From the NCBI RefSeq assembly GCF_010671725.1, contig NZ_JAAHBU010000128.1:1-49849 (forward strand): a DNA stretch of 49,849 nt, in the 5' to 3' direction. Under the pieces are notes generated by a model, which was not told where the DNA came from, made no database searches, and saw only the letters and a list, made by a program, of their open reading frames with translations. Both the position numbers and the translations under genes were made by a program. Of the stretch, positions 25,659 to 33,840 are shown in pieces. The stretch's first letter is position 1. Each line of letters begins with the position of its first letter. The stretch comes from Pseudomonas brassicae. GTDB taxonomy: Bacteria > Pseudomonadota > Gammaproteobacteria > Pseudomonadales > Pseudomonadaceae.

Positions 25659-27134
25659 TCAATCCTCCGCCTGTTCATCTCCGTCGCGACGGCTCATGCC
25701 GTACTTGCGCATCTTTTCCACCAGGGTGGTGCGGCGAATGCGCAGGCGCTCTGCGGCGCGCGCCACGATACCGTTGGCATCATCCAGCGCCTGCTGGATA
25801 AGGCCCTGCTCCAGGCTGCCCAGGTAGTCCTTGAGGTCAAGCCCCTCGGGCGGGAGCATGGCATGGTTATTGAAACTCGGGGTGTGGCCATTGATGGCGA
25901 CGCGCTCTTCAAGGTCGGAGCGCAGACTGTCGACCAACTGCTCGTCTTCGTCATCCACATAGCGGAATTTCTTCGGCAACTCGGACACGCCGATCACACC
26001 GTAGGGGTGCATGATCGCCATACGCTCCACCAGGTTGGCCAGTTCACGCACGTTACCCGGCCAGCCATGCCGGCACAGCGACATGATTGCCGCCGAATTG
26101 AAGCGGATCGAACCGCGCTTTTCGTGTTCCATGCGCGAGATCAGCTCGTTCATCAGCAGCGGGATGTCCTCGACGCGCTCGCGCAGGGGAGCCATCTCGA
26201 TGGGGAATACGTTAAGGCGGTAATACAGGTCTTCGCGGAAGGTACCCACCTCGATCATGCTTTCGAGGTTCTTGTGGGTGGCGGCGATGATGCGTACATC
26301 GACGCTCTGGGTCTTGTTGCTGCCCACGCGCTCGAAGGTACGCTCCTGCAATACGCGCAGCAACTTGACCTGCATCGGCAGCGGCATGTCGCCGATTTCG
26401 TCGAGGAACAGCGTACCGCCGTTGGCCAGCTCGAAGCGCCCGGCACGGCTGGTGATTGCACCGGTGAACGCGCCCTTCTCGTGCCCGAACAGTTCACTTT
26501 CGAGCAACTCGGCCGGGATCGCCCCGCAGTTGACCGGCACGAACGGCGCTTCGCGGCGCTTGGAATGGTAATGCAGGTTGCGCGCAACCACCTCTTTGCC
26601 GGTACCCGACTCACCGAGAATCAGCACACTGGCGTCGGTATCGGCCACCTGCTGCATCATCTGGCGCACATGCTGGATGGCACGGCTGGTACCGACCAGG
26701 CTGCGGAACAGGTTGGGTTCGCGCTGACGGCCACGCTCGCGCGCCTGGTCGTACATCTCGCGGTACACCTGCGCACGGTGCAGCGAGTCGAGCAGCTTGC
26801 TGTAGCTGGGCGGCATCTCCAGGTTGGACAGCACCCGGCGACGCAGGTCATCCGGCAGCTCAAGGGAAGAAATTTCACCCAAAAGCAGCACCGGAAGGAA
26901 CTCATCCCAGGCAGCCACGGTCTTAAGCAAGCCCAACAGACTTGCCGGAGCATTCACGGTCCCGATCAGGACACAGAGCACTTCACGACTGGATGACAAC
27001 GATTGCACAACCTGCTGCCAATCCAGGCTCGAGCAGGGCAGATTTTCTTCGCCGAGAAAATTCAACACCACCGCCAGGTCTCGGCGGCGAGCGTTATCGT
27101 CATCGATCAGGAGAATTTTGGTTTCACGCCACAT
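25659..27134 (-). CDS. fleQ: Master flagellar regulator FleQ
   Basis: FleQ is the top-level sigma-54 activator of flagellar genes and a c-di-GMP-responsive regulator of exopolysaccharide genes. The 491-residue protein has a degenerate receiver (residues 1-135) with no acceptor Asp at the usual place. The AAA+ domain contains Walker A GESGTGKE (174-181), GAFTGA and Walker B LFLDEIG, and a Fis helix-turn-helix ends the protein. Residues that bind c-di-GMP in P. aeruginosa FleQ are present at matching numbers: Arg144 in LFRSLVG, and Arg185-Asn186 in [12 protein letters not shown]. It is monocistronic. Confidence 0.98.
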   Translation of the reverse strand: MWRETKILLIDDDNARRRDLAVVLNFLGEENLPCSSLDWQQVVQSLSSSREVLCVLIGTVNAPASLLGLLKTVAAWDEFLPVLLLGEISSLELPDDLRRRVLSNLEMPPSYSKLLDSLHRAQVYREMYDQARERGRQREPNLFRSLVGTSRAIQHVRQMMQQVADTDASVLILGESGTGKEVVARNLHYHSKRREAPFVPVNCGAIPAELLESELFGHEKGAFTGAITSRAGRFELANGGTLFLDEIGDMPLPMQVKLLRVLQERTFERVGSNKTQSVDVRIIAATHKNLESMIEVGTFREDLYYRLNVFPIEMAPLRERVEDIPLLMNELISRMEHEKRGSIRFNSAAIMSLCRHGWPGNVRELANLVERMAIMHPYGVIGVSELPKKFRYVDDEDEQLVDSLRSDLEERVAINGHTPSFNNHAMLPPEGLDLKDYLGSLEQGLIQQALDDANGIVARAAERLRIRRTTLVEKMRKYGMSRRDGDEQAED

Positions 27135-27191
27135 GCAATAGCAACTTCCCTAGTCAACTCGACACCCATCAAGGGCATGCTCGACATCATT

Positions 27192-27214
27192 CCGACTGAA
27201 CGGTCAGTGTTCGG
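27192..27214. promoter_or_regulatory. Dyad in the fleQ upstream region
   Basis: ACTGA-ACGG-TCAGT (27195-27208) is a perfect 5-4-5 dyad flanked by CCGA and TCGG. It lies 58-80 bp upstream of the fleQ start, inside a 170-bp gap with sequence rich in A and T. The spacing suits a dimeric repressor or activator site. I cannot name the protein. A possible -35 element TTGACT is at 27246-27251, with no convincing -10. Confidence 0.35.
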
Positions 27215-27304
27215 ACGTCTGAAATTAGAATACAGCCACTAGTTAAGTCAAAAAACCGTACACAGTCAAATTTATGGCGCACTGCTTTTTCGAACCGTCC
27301 AGCG

Positions 27305-27601
27305 TCAGCTGAACAGATGGTATACCTTTGCGGCGTTTTTCGCTTGGCGGATCTGTGTCATCTCGTCGACTATTGTTTGACGCTCACCGCTTGCAACATC
27401 AATTAGTTGGCGGTAAACGTCGAGCAATTCTTCCAGGCTACTGCGCACGCCCTGCTCGTTGGCCGTCGCCTCGGCCAATACGTCCTCGACGCAAACGCGG
27501 CAGCTCAGGTCGAGCTCGGTGATGGTCTCCCAGTCGCGACTGGCCAGCGCCCCAAGCAAGGCCTCACGGGTTTGTTCGATACGCTCGAGCACGGCACTCA
27601 T
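27305..27601 (-). CDS. fliT: FliT-like flagellar chaperone
   Basis: This 98-residue helical protein sits where Pseudomonas carries the FliT/FleP gene, after fliS and before fleQ. It has a conserved-looking helical hairpin (ERIEQTREALLGALASRDWETITELD) and a C-terminal helix ending in KVYHLFS. FliT-family proteins chaperone the cap protein FliD. Two nearby Cys (CRVC, about 34-37) are visible. The assignment rests on position and helical character more than on strong motifs. Confidence 0.82.
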   Translation of the reverse strand: MSAVLERIEQTREALLGALASRDWETITELDLSCRVCVEDVLAEATANEQGVRSSLEELLDVYRQLIDVASGERQTIVDEMTQIRQAKNAAKVYHLFS

Positions 27602-27610
27602 GGTGTTCTC

Positions 27611-28005
27611 CTAGGCGTCGACAGCCTGATCACCGATCGCATCCCAACCTTCCTTCACGGTAATCAGCAGGCGTGCGACCTCATTGAGGATCTCTGGGTC
27701 GTTCTGCACGTTGGCCTCGACCAGGCGCTTGCTCATGTAGGCGTAAAGCGCATCGATGTCAGCCACGGCGGTAGGCTGATTCTCCAGATCCAGACCCTCG
27801 CGCAGGCCACCGATGATGCCGATGGCCTTGCTGATCAGGATACCCTTCTGCGCAACATCGTTGCGTGCGATAGCGCCCTTGGCCTGGGCAATACGGTCCA
27901 GGCACCTTGCATCAGCATCTGTACCAGGCGGTGCGGGCTGGCCTCGGAGGTCTGGGCCACACCGTTGACTTTCTGGTATTGCCGAAGGGCCAACATAGGA
28001 TTCAT
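27611..28005 (-). pseudogene. fliS: Flagellin chaperone FliS, frameshifted in this sequence
   Basis: FliS binds flagellin in the cytoplasm before export. From ATG 28005 the frame reads MNPMLALRQYQKVNGVAQTS and ASPHRLVQMLMQG, then loses one base at about 27903: GGT-GGC-CTG-GAC is expected and GGTGCCTGGAC is seen. The second frame gives LDRIAQAKGAIARNDVAQKG and continues to the stop at 27611. Repaired, it is 131 residues, as usual for FliS, with the N-terminal Tyr-containing motif (RQYQ) of the family. No other defect is seen, so a sequencing error is likely. Confidence 0.9.
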
Positions 28006-28086
28006 GTTCTACCTCGTAACAACTAAATGGTTCATATACCGCCTGTATCGCCTGCGCGTCAAAAAACTTTAGCGCTGCAAAGCGAA

Positions 28087-28121
28087 AAGCCCGGAGCCCC
28101 TATAAGGGTACTGCCGGGCTT
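28087..28121 (-). terminator. Terminator after fliD
   Basis: AAGCCCGG (28087-28094) and CCGGGCTT (28114-28121) form an 8-bp stem enclosing a second small CCC/GGG stem. The minus strand continues TTTTCGCTTT. It lies in the 131-bp gap between fliD and fliS, so fliS and fliT are probably expressed at a lower level than fliD, or from read-through. Confidence 0.75.
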
Positions 28122-28136
28122 CTGGCAAAGGCTGTA

Positions 28137-29540
28137 TCAGGAGTTTTTCTGCTGAGCCTCAAGCGCCGAGAACATCGAGGTGATGTTTTTGCGCTGGGCC
28201 TCAAGCTTGCCTACCAGCGTGTCCATCGCCACATAGCGCTTGCTCAGCGATGCGGTCAATGTGGTGATTCGACGATCAAGCGCCAATTGCTGATCACTCA
28301 GTTGCTTCTGCAACTTGCCCAGGCTGGCGTTGCGCTGATCGAGAATACCACCCGAGCTGATGTAGGGTTCGACGGCCTTGTTCATCCGCTCGAAGACACC
28401 ATTGGTCCCCGTGAACAGCTCCTGAACCTCAGGACCGAGATTCTTGTCCTTCATTGCCGCATCGAACTTGGTGGAATTGAACTCCAGCGTGCCATTTTCG
28501 CGAACGGTGTTGATCCCCAGCTGGCTCAAGGTAGTCAGCCGATCCCCGGACCCTACAGTAGACAACTGGGTACGCAGGTCCGCCAACATGGAGCGGGTCG
28601 TGGCATCGCCAGAGAGAGGGCCCAGAACGTTGTTGTCGTTCTCGTCCTTGGTGACCGCGGTCAGATTGTTGACCGTCTTGACGAGAGTGTTGTAGGCATC
28701 GACATACGCCTGAATCGAGGCTTTAAGCCCGTCCTTGTTCGCCCCCACCGTAATGGTTGCGCTAGCACTGGCACCATCGAGCTTCAACAAGTCCAGGGTT
28801 ATGCCACTGATGGCGTTTTCGACCGTATTGGTCTTGCTGGAAACTTTTACGCCGTCAATCGTCAGCGAGGCGTTTGCTGCCTTCGCCTCGATGAAGCCTG
28901 CGCCATCACCGACCATTGCTGACTTGCCGTCGATTTTCAGCTCGTCAATGCCGTCAACAGAAATATCCGTGTTTTCACCGGTGGCGGTCGAACTGAATAC
29001 CAGACGTGCACCACCCTCACCGTTGATGATGTTGGCGCTGATACCCTTGTCGCTCAACTTCTCGTTGATGCTGTCACGAACCGACTGCAGGGTCGCGTCA
29101 TCGCCGATGGTGACGGTATACACCTCACCACCTTGCTCGATGGTCAGATCGCCTGGTGGAATAGTGCTAGTCGCACCGCCGACAAATTTCTGGCTGGCGA
29201 CTTTGGACGAGGTCGCCAGGCTGTCGACCACGACACGATAAGATCCCGGCACCGCCGTGTTGTTGGACGTGGCCTTGATGGAGGTGTCGTTGTTGGAGGT
29301 TGCAGTGTAAGCATTGAACGCTGGCGCATCCGGATTGTTGAGCTTCTTCATGGCCGCCTGATAAGCGGACAGGGCGCCCTTGAGCGATGAAACACCAGAC
29401 AGCATGGCCGTGTTGTTGGCCGTCTGGCGCTTGATCTGGTTAGCCTTGGCACCGGTATCGGCCTCAACCAACGTCTCGACAATCTTGTTGATGTTGACCC
29501 CGGAACCTAGACCGGTACTGGGTAAAATCGGACTTGCCAT
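28137..29540 (-). CDS. fliD: Flagellar cap protein FliD
   Basis: FliD caps the growing filament and, in Pseudomonas, can act as an adhesin. I start at ATG 29540 (MASPILPSTGLGSGVNI): the AGGAGG ribosome-binding site is 8 bases away, while the ATG two codons upstream is too close to it. The 467-residue protein has the N-terminal FliD_N domain (about 10-110), variable middle domains, and a C-terminal coiled coil (LGKLQKQLSDQQLALDRRI, SLSKRYVAMDTLVGKLEAQ). A strong hairpin follows the stop. Confidence 0.96.
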   Translation of the reverse strand: MASPILPSTGLGSGVNINKIVETLVEADTGAKANQIKRQTANNTAMLSGVSSLKGALSAYQAAMKKLNNPDAPAFNAYTATSNNDTSIKATSNNTAVPGSYRVVVDSLATSSKVASQKFVGGATSTIPPGDLTIEQGGEVYTVTIGDDATLQSVRDSINEKLSDKGISANIINGEGGARLVFSSTATGENTDISVDGIDELKIDGKSAMVGDGAGFIEAKAANASLTIDGVKVSSKTNTVENAISGITLDLLKLDGASASATITVGANKDGLKASIQAYVDAYNTLVKTVNNLTAVTKDENDNNVLGPLSGDATTRSMLADLRTQLSTVGSGDRLTTLSQLGINTVRENGTLEFNSTKFDAAMKDKNLGPEVQELFTGTNGVFERMNKAVEPYISSGGILDQRNASLGKLQKQLSDQQLALDRRITTLTASLSKRYVAMDTLVGKLEAQRKNITSMFSALEAQQKNS

Positions 29541-29586
29541 CTGCATTCCCTCCTGATTGCGCCCTGCCCCCTAGCCCGACAAGACT

Positions 29587-29602
29587 AGCGAACGTGCTGC
29601 CT
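29587..29602 (-). promoter_or_regulatory. Possible sigma-54 promoter of fliD
   Basis: The minus strand reads AGGCAG-CACGT-TCGCT, with correct GG-N10-GC spacing but three mismatches to consensus. It is about 47 bp upstream of the fliD start. fliD is FleQ/RpoN-dependent in P. aeruginosa, which makes this weak site plausible. Confidence 0.35.
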
Positions 29603-29613
29603 ACACCCCAATC

Positions 29614-29979
29614 TCAGACCTTGGCATCGAACAGCAGGCTGTTCACATCACTCAGGCTGTGAGCGATCTTCAACGCCTCTTCCGATGGAAGCTGGCGGAT
29701 CAACTCACCACTCTCGCTGGCGATGACTCTTACTACAATTCTGCCGGACTCTTCGTCCGTGGAAAACTCAAGGTTACGTCGCGACGAGGCCAGGAATTTC
29801 TCGATCTCCTGGACAGCGCTTTTCACCTTCTCGACTTCGGACATTCCGTCATCGCGTGACGCCTTGGACGGTGCGGTCGCCTCGACGACCTCAACGGGCT
29901 TGACCGTCGGGCGTTCGGTGGGCTGTTCGACCGGTTTCGCGGCCGGGTAAGACAGGCTCAGCTTTACGCTCATATCCAT
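29614..29979 (-). CDS. flaG: FlaG family flagellar protein
   Basis: FlaG is a small protein of unclear role that influences filament length, usually encoded between fliC and fliD. I start at ATG 29979 (MDMSVKLSLSYPAAKP), which follows GAGAGG at a good distance; GTG 29988 is less likely. The 121-residue protein has a disordered Pro/Thr/Val-rich N-terminal third. The conserved C-terminal FlaG domain contains NLEFSTDEESGRIVVRV and LIRQLPSEEALKI. Confidence 0.92.
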   Translation of the reverse strand: MDMSVKLSLSYPAAKPVEQPTERPTVKPVEVVEATAPSKASRDDGMSEVEKVKSAVQEIEKFLASSRRNLEFSTDEESGRIVVRVIASESGELIRQLPSEEALKIAHSLSDVNSLLFDAKV

Positions 29980-30002
29980 GCCAACCACCTCTCAATGCAA
30001 AA

Positions 30003-30035
30003 GGCGGGGGAGCACCACTGGTGCACTCCCCCGCC
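30003..30035 (-). terminator. Terminator of fliC
   Basis: GGCGGGGGAG (30003-30012) pairs perfectly with CTCCCCCGCC (30026-30035), with an inner CACCA/TGGTG pair, followed by TTTT on the minus strand. It directly follows fliC and should end most flagellin transcripts, leaving flaG to read-through or an unseen promoter. Confidence 0.88.
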
Positions 30036-30051
30036 AGTTACCATCAACCGA

Positions 30052-30900
30052 TTACTGAAGCAGTTTCAGTACGGCGGATGGCAGTTGGTTGGCCTGGGCC
30101 AGAACCGAAGTCGACGCTTGTTGCAGAGTTTGCTGCTTGGTCAGCTGAGCAGTCTCGGCAGCGAAGTCGGTGTCTTGTACACGACCCAGAGCGGCGCTGG
30201 CGTTCTCGTTGATGTTCTGCAGGTTGGAGATGGTGCTGGTCAGACGGTTCTGAGCGGCACCCAGCTCTGCACGGTTGCTGGTGATTGCAGCGATTGCAGC
30301 ATCGATTGCATCGACAGCGGCAGTGAAGTTGGCTTCGATGTCGGTGTCAGCACCAGTGATGGCGATGGTACCCGAACCAACGCTCAGGGTAGCAGCGTCG
30401 ACAGCAGTGGTCAGGTCGATGGTGATCTGGTTGTTGGCGCCAGTGTTGGAGCCGACCTGGAAGGTCAGTTCGCCAGCCGAGCCGTCCAGCAGGTTCTTGC
30501 CGTTCAACTGGGTGGATTTGGCGATACGGTCGATTTCGTCCGACATCTTGGCGAATTCGTTGTTCAGTGCAGTCCGGTTCTCCTCGGTATTGTTACCGTT
30601 TCGAGCCTGAACAGCCAGTTCACGCATACGCTGCAGCAGGTTGGTCTGCTCATCCATCGCGCCTTCAGCGGTCTGGGCGATCGAGATACCGTCGTTGGCG
30701 TTTTTGATAGCCATGGTCTGACCACGGATTTGCGAGGTCATGCGGGTAGCGATCTGCAGGCCAGCGGCGTCGTCTTTTGCGCTGTTGATTTTCAGGCCGG
30801 AAGACAGACGAGTCATCGAGGTGCTCAGAGCGTCGGAAGCTCGGCCCAGGTTTTTCTGAACGTTCAGCGAAGCGACGTTGGTGTTTACGGTTAATGCCAT
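30052..30900 (-). CDS. fliC: Flagellin FliC
   Basis: FliC is the filament subunit, exported by the flagellar type III system and likely glycosylated by the nearby island. I start at ATG 30900 (MALTVNTNVASLNVQKNLGR). The 282-residue protein is a short flagellin. It has a conserved N-terminal D0/D1 (to about 140), a small variable centre (about 140-205, rich in Thr, Ser, Ala and Asp) and a conserved C-terminus (SNLQNINENASAALGRVQDTD to LPSAVLKLLQ). A sigma-28 promoter precedes it and a strong terminator follows. The exposed Ser/Thr of the centre are the candidate glycan sites. Confidence 0.98.
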   Translation of the reverse strand: MALTVNTNVASLNVQKNLGRASDALSTSMTRLSSGLKINSAKDDAAGLQIATRMTSQIRGQTMAIKNANDGISIAQTAEGAMDEQTNLLQRMRELAVQARNGNNTEENRTALNNEFAKMSDEIDRIAKSTQLNGKNLLDGSAGELTFQVGSNTGANNQITIDLTTAVDAATLSVGSGTIAITGADTDIEANFTAAVDAIDAAIAAITSNRAELGAAQNRLTSTISNLQNINENASAALGRVQDTDFAAETAQLTKQQTLQQASTSVLAQANQLPSAVLKLLQ

Positions 30901-30979
30901 GACGAATTCCTCGTTTGTGGGTATTGCGGCTTCCGGCCCTGGCAACCGCCGGGTGTGGCCTAGAGAACCTTCGTAATGG

Positions 30980-31006
30980 TTATCGTCGGTGATGCAAGTT
31001 GCTTTA
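30980..31006 (-). promoter_or_regulatory. Sigma-28 (FliA) promoter of fliC
   Basis: The minus strand reads TAAA-N15-GACGATAA, one mismatch from the FliA consensus TAAA-N15-GCCGATAA. It is about 80 bp upstream of the fliC start, the usual position for a class IV flagellin promoter. Confidence 0.85.
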
Positions 31007-31188
31007 GCGGTTTTTGGGAAATTTTTTAATGGCACCCTGCCACCCCAACAAACACGGGGCCTTGACGTCAGAAAAAACGCACTGCCGCGCCCTCACCTGG
31101 CGTTGCACGCAACGCTTCAAACGTCGTCAGCCCCACATTTCTCAGCGCACGGCCCCCTGAGTACAATAAGAATCAAAACGATATCAAT

Positions 31189-31215
31189 TTGACATCATCG
31201 GTTTTCTTGTATGAA
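31189..31215 (+). promoter_or_regulatory. Possible sigma-70 promoter of the secreted-protein gene
   Basis: A consensus -35 TTGACA (31189-31194) is followed after 15 bases by TATGAA (31210-31215). The spacing is short but the -35 is perfect and the region is A/T-rich. The gene start is 65 bp downstream. Confidence 0.4.
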
Positions 31216-31279
31216 CATGTTTATGCCAGTTCGGACCTACTGGCCGAACGGGCACAACACCCTTCATTGATCAGGAAGC

Positions 31280-31708
31280 ATGGATATGCTGAAAAAACCC
31301 TGCGCATTTCTGGCGCTTGCAGCCACGATGGCCTTTGGGCAGAACGCCCTGGCGGCCTGCGCAAACTTGAACGTTTCCAGCAGCGGCGGCATGCTGACGA
31401 GCGGGCAACAGACCAACGTCTACGGCCCTTTCAATGTCTCTTGCCTGGGCCCACAGACATTCACCTTCCAGGACCTGTCTGGCAACAAGCCCACCACCGT
31501 ACTGACTCACTACATCGAGCAGAACGTCAGAGGGTCATGGAAAATCGTCTCTTCGACCGTGAGCAACGGTGCTTCGAGCGTGAACCGCTCGTTCTACCCT
31601 AGCGAGAAAGGTGAGTACCGCTACCGCATCGTCAACACCGGCACCACCGAACTGCGCAACTGGCGCATGGAGGGTCGTATCACCCTGTTCACCATCCCGG
31701 GGACCTGA
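31280..31708 (+). CDS. Small secreted protein of unknown function
   Basis: I do not recognise this 142-residue protein. It starts with a clear Sec signal peptide (KKPCAFLALAATMAFGQNALA, cleavage after Ala26) and leaves a mature protein of about 116 residues with two Cys (27 and 55) that could form a disulfide in the periplasm. The mature part is rich in Ser, Thr, Asn, Tyr and Gly with alternating patterns (GEYRYRIVNTG), suggesting a beta-rich fold. The ATG follows AGGAAGC; an ATG two codons later is the alternative. It has its own terminator and precedes the exporter operon on the same strand. Confidence 0.8.
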   Translation: MDMLKKPCAFLALAATMAFGQNALAACANLNVSSSGGMLTSGQQTNVYGPFNVSCLGPQTFTFQDLSGNKPTTVLTHYIEQNVRGSWKIVSSTVSNGASSVNRSFYPSEKGEYRYRIVNTGTTELRNWRMEGRITLFTIPGT

Positions 31709-31781
31709 TACCACGCCACACCGCTACAAGGCCGTTGATACCGGCGCGTGACCCCTTCACCTTCGGTGTCACGTCGTGACG

Positions 31782-31815
31782 AATGCCCCGCATCCACTGA
31801 TTCGGGGCATTTTGG
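31782..31815 (+). terminator. Terminator of the secreted-protein gene
   Basis: AATGCCCCG (31782-31790) and CGGGGCATT (31803-31811) form a perfect 9-bp stem with a 12-base loop, followed by TTTGG. A GTCACG-T-CGTGAC palindrome lies just before it (31768-31780). It separates the secreted-protein gene from the exporter operon. Confidence 0.75.
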
Positions 31816-31929
31816 TTATCTGCTTGCACGACGCCTTGCCCACACCTTGCCCCATCGGCATTATCGCGCATCGCCGACAGGCTGATATTGCCCACTGTAA
31901 GGGCACCTCATGAGAAAAAGAGGCTGGTA

Positions 31930-32631
31930 GTGAGGGACAACGAGTTCTTGATCGAACTGGACGGTATCGCACGTTCATACCCCATGGGCAATCGCCTGCA
32001 ACCGGTGTTGAGCAATGTATCGCTGGCGATTCGGCGCGCAGAGAGCTGCGCGATTCTTGGCACCTCGGGTTCAGGCAAGAGCACCTTGCTCAACCTGCTG
32101 GGGTTGCTTGACCGCCCAAGCGCCGGCCGGCTCTGGATAGACGGCCGCGACATGGCAAGCGCCAGCGCAGCCGAACGCGCCCAGGTGCGAAACCGCAGCA
32201 TCGGCTTCGTTTTCCAGAGTTTCAACCTGTTGCCGCGCCTGAGCGCACTGGACAACGTCGCCCTGCCCTTGATGTACCGAGGCAGCTCACGCCAGGCGGC
32301 ACGACGCGCGGCCGTGCAGGGCTTGACCGAGGTAGGCCTGGCCGACCGGCTCGAATATCGCCCGGCAGACCTGTCTGGTGGCCAGCGCCAGCGCGTGGCC
32401 ATTGCCCGCGCGCTGATCGGCAAACCCTCCCTGATTCTTGCCGACGAACCGACCGGGAACCTCGACGGTGCCACGGCCAGGGATATCCTCCAGTTGCTGC
32501 TCAAGCTCAACCGTGAACAGCAGGTCACGCTCGTCATCGTCACCCACGACCCGTCACTGGCCGCCACCCTGCAGCGCTGTATTCGCGTACAAGATGGGAC
32601 CCTTACAGAATTGTCTGCGCATGACGCATGA
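31930..32631 (+). CDS. ABC exporter ATP-binding protein (MacB/LolD type)
   Basis: This is the ATPase of a tripartite exporter. The 233-residue protein has Walker A GTSGSGKST, Q-loop FVFQSFNLLPRL, signature LSGGQRQRVAIARAL, Walker B LILADEPTGNLD and H-loop VIVTHD. FQSFNLLPRL and PTGNLD are typical of the MacB/LolD/FtsE group. I start at GTG 31930 (VRDNEFLIELDG), preceded by AGAGG; the frame opens 14 codons earlier at a TTG without support. The permease start overlaps its stop by 11 bp. The substrate is unknown. Confidence 0.93.
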   Translation: MRDNEFLIELDGIARSYPMGNRLQPVLSNVSLAIRRAESCAILGTSGSGKSTLLNLLGLLDRPSAGRLWIDGRDMASASAAERAQVRNRSIGFVFQSFNLLPRLSALDNVALPLMYRGSSRQAARRAAVQGLTEVGLADRLEYRPADLSGGQRQRVAIARALIGKPSLILADEPTGNLDGATARDILQLLLKLNREQQVTLVIVTHDPSLAATLQRCIRVQDGTLTELSAHDA

Positions 32632-33840
32632 CACCGCTGCAAGCGGGCGCTACGGGTTAAGTGTTGGCCAGACCTTCCTCGAGCCGCTGGACAGCCTGCG
32701 GCGCCTGGGGCGACGCGCCTGGCTGGCGCTGCTGGGAATCGCCGTAGGCTGCGCTGCGGTGGTCGCCCTGCTGAACATCGGGCATAACGCAGCCAACGAG
32801 GCCGTCAGCATGTTTCGCGGCCTGGGTAGCGACATACTGGTCGTGCGCTTCACGCCGGCATCGCAGCCCCATTCGGGGAGGGCCGCGCCCCCGCTGGACA
32901 GCACCGCACTGATGGCGTCGATCCCCGACCTGCTGCACGCAGCCCCTCTTTCGCTCTACTCGACGACGGCGCGATTTGCCGGGCACGCCGAGAGCGTCAC
33001 GGTTGTGGGCAGCACCAGCGACCTCGCACCGGCCCTCGGCCTGTCGTTGCACCAGGGGCGTTTCCTGTCGCCTTACGACGGGCATACGACCTATGCGGTG
33101 CTCGGCGCCAACACTGCGCGCGTCCTGGGTCGCGAGGGCCGCCCCGTCACGCTGGGCAACCTGATTCAACTGGGCAACTATTTTTTCGAGGTGGTCGGTG
33201 TGCTGGCGCCTGCCGGCGCCAATCCGCTGCTCCCGGTGACCGTGGACGATGCCATCGTGCTTGCGATCGATGGCATGCGCCGACTCGACCCTATGCCACA
33301 GACCAGCAGCATCATGCCCGGGCGAAAGACCCCCAGCGGCTGACACAGACAGCCCGAGCACTGAGCAGCCACCTCGCACCACTGGCGCCTGGCCGAGACG
33401 TGGAGGTGCAGATCCCGCAACAGTTGCTGGATGGCCTGGCCAGCCAGGCCAGGACCTTTTCATATCTGCTGGCTGGCCTTGGCGGCATCTCTCTGCTGGT
33501 CGGCGGAGTGGGCGTAATGAACGTGATGTTGATGAACGTAAGCGAACGACGTCGGGAAATCGGCGTGCGCATGGCGCTTGGGGCACGCCCGCAAGACATT
33601 GCCTGGCTGTTCCTGCTGGAAGCTGCAGTATTGAGCATAACCGGGGCGCTGGCGGGCGCGGCTGCCGGACTGCTGGCCGGGTACGCCTTCGTATGGGTCT
33701 CGGGCTGGACGTTCTCACTGAGTGCACCGTCACTGCCACTGGGAATTGTCAGCTCGCTGCTGATCGGCATGTTCTTCGGCCTGCACCCTGCGCTTGCCGC
33801 CGCCCGGCTCCAGCCCGTGGAGGCCCTGCGCGATGATTGA
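32621..33840 (+). pseudogene. MacB-type ABC exporter permease, frameshifted in this sequence
   Basis: This is the membrane subunit of the exporter. From ATG 32621 (MTHDTAASGRYGLS) the protein has one N-terminal membrane helix (RRAWLALLGIAVGCAAVVALL) and a periplasmic MacB_PCD-type domain. One base is lost at about 33316 (ATCATGCCC where one more base is expected), giving an early stop at 33343. The second frame, opening from about 33317 with ARAKDPQRL, holds the FtsX domain: three membrane helices, SERRREIGVRMALGARPQDI, and the family ending PVEALRDD. Repaired, it is about 406 residues. The stop overlaps the next gene by 8 bp. Confidence 0.88.

Larger units (their letters stand above)
30901..31279. 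other. 379-bp divergent intergenic region between fliC and the secreted-protein gene
   Basis: This is the largest gap without a gene. It holds the sigma-28 promoter of fliC on the minus strand (30980-31006) and an A/T-rich stretch with a possible sigma-70 promoter on the plus strand (31189-31215). The segment at about 31160-31220 is clearly richer in A and T than its surroundings. I see no further gene or RNA. Confidence 0.6.

Noticed and set aside
31163-31193. Possible Fur box in the A/T-rich stretch before the secreted-protein gene
   Set aside because: The best alignment to the 19-bp consensus matches about 10 positions, no better than expected in A/T-rich DNA.
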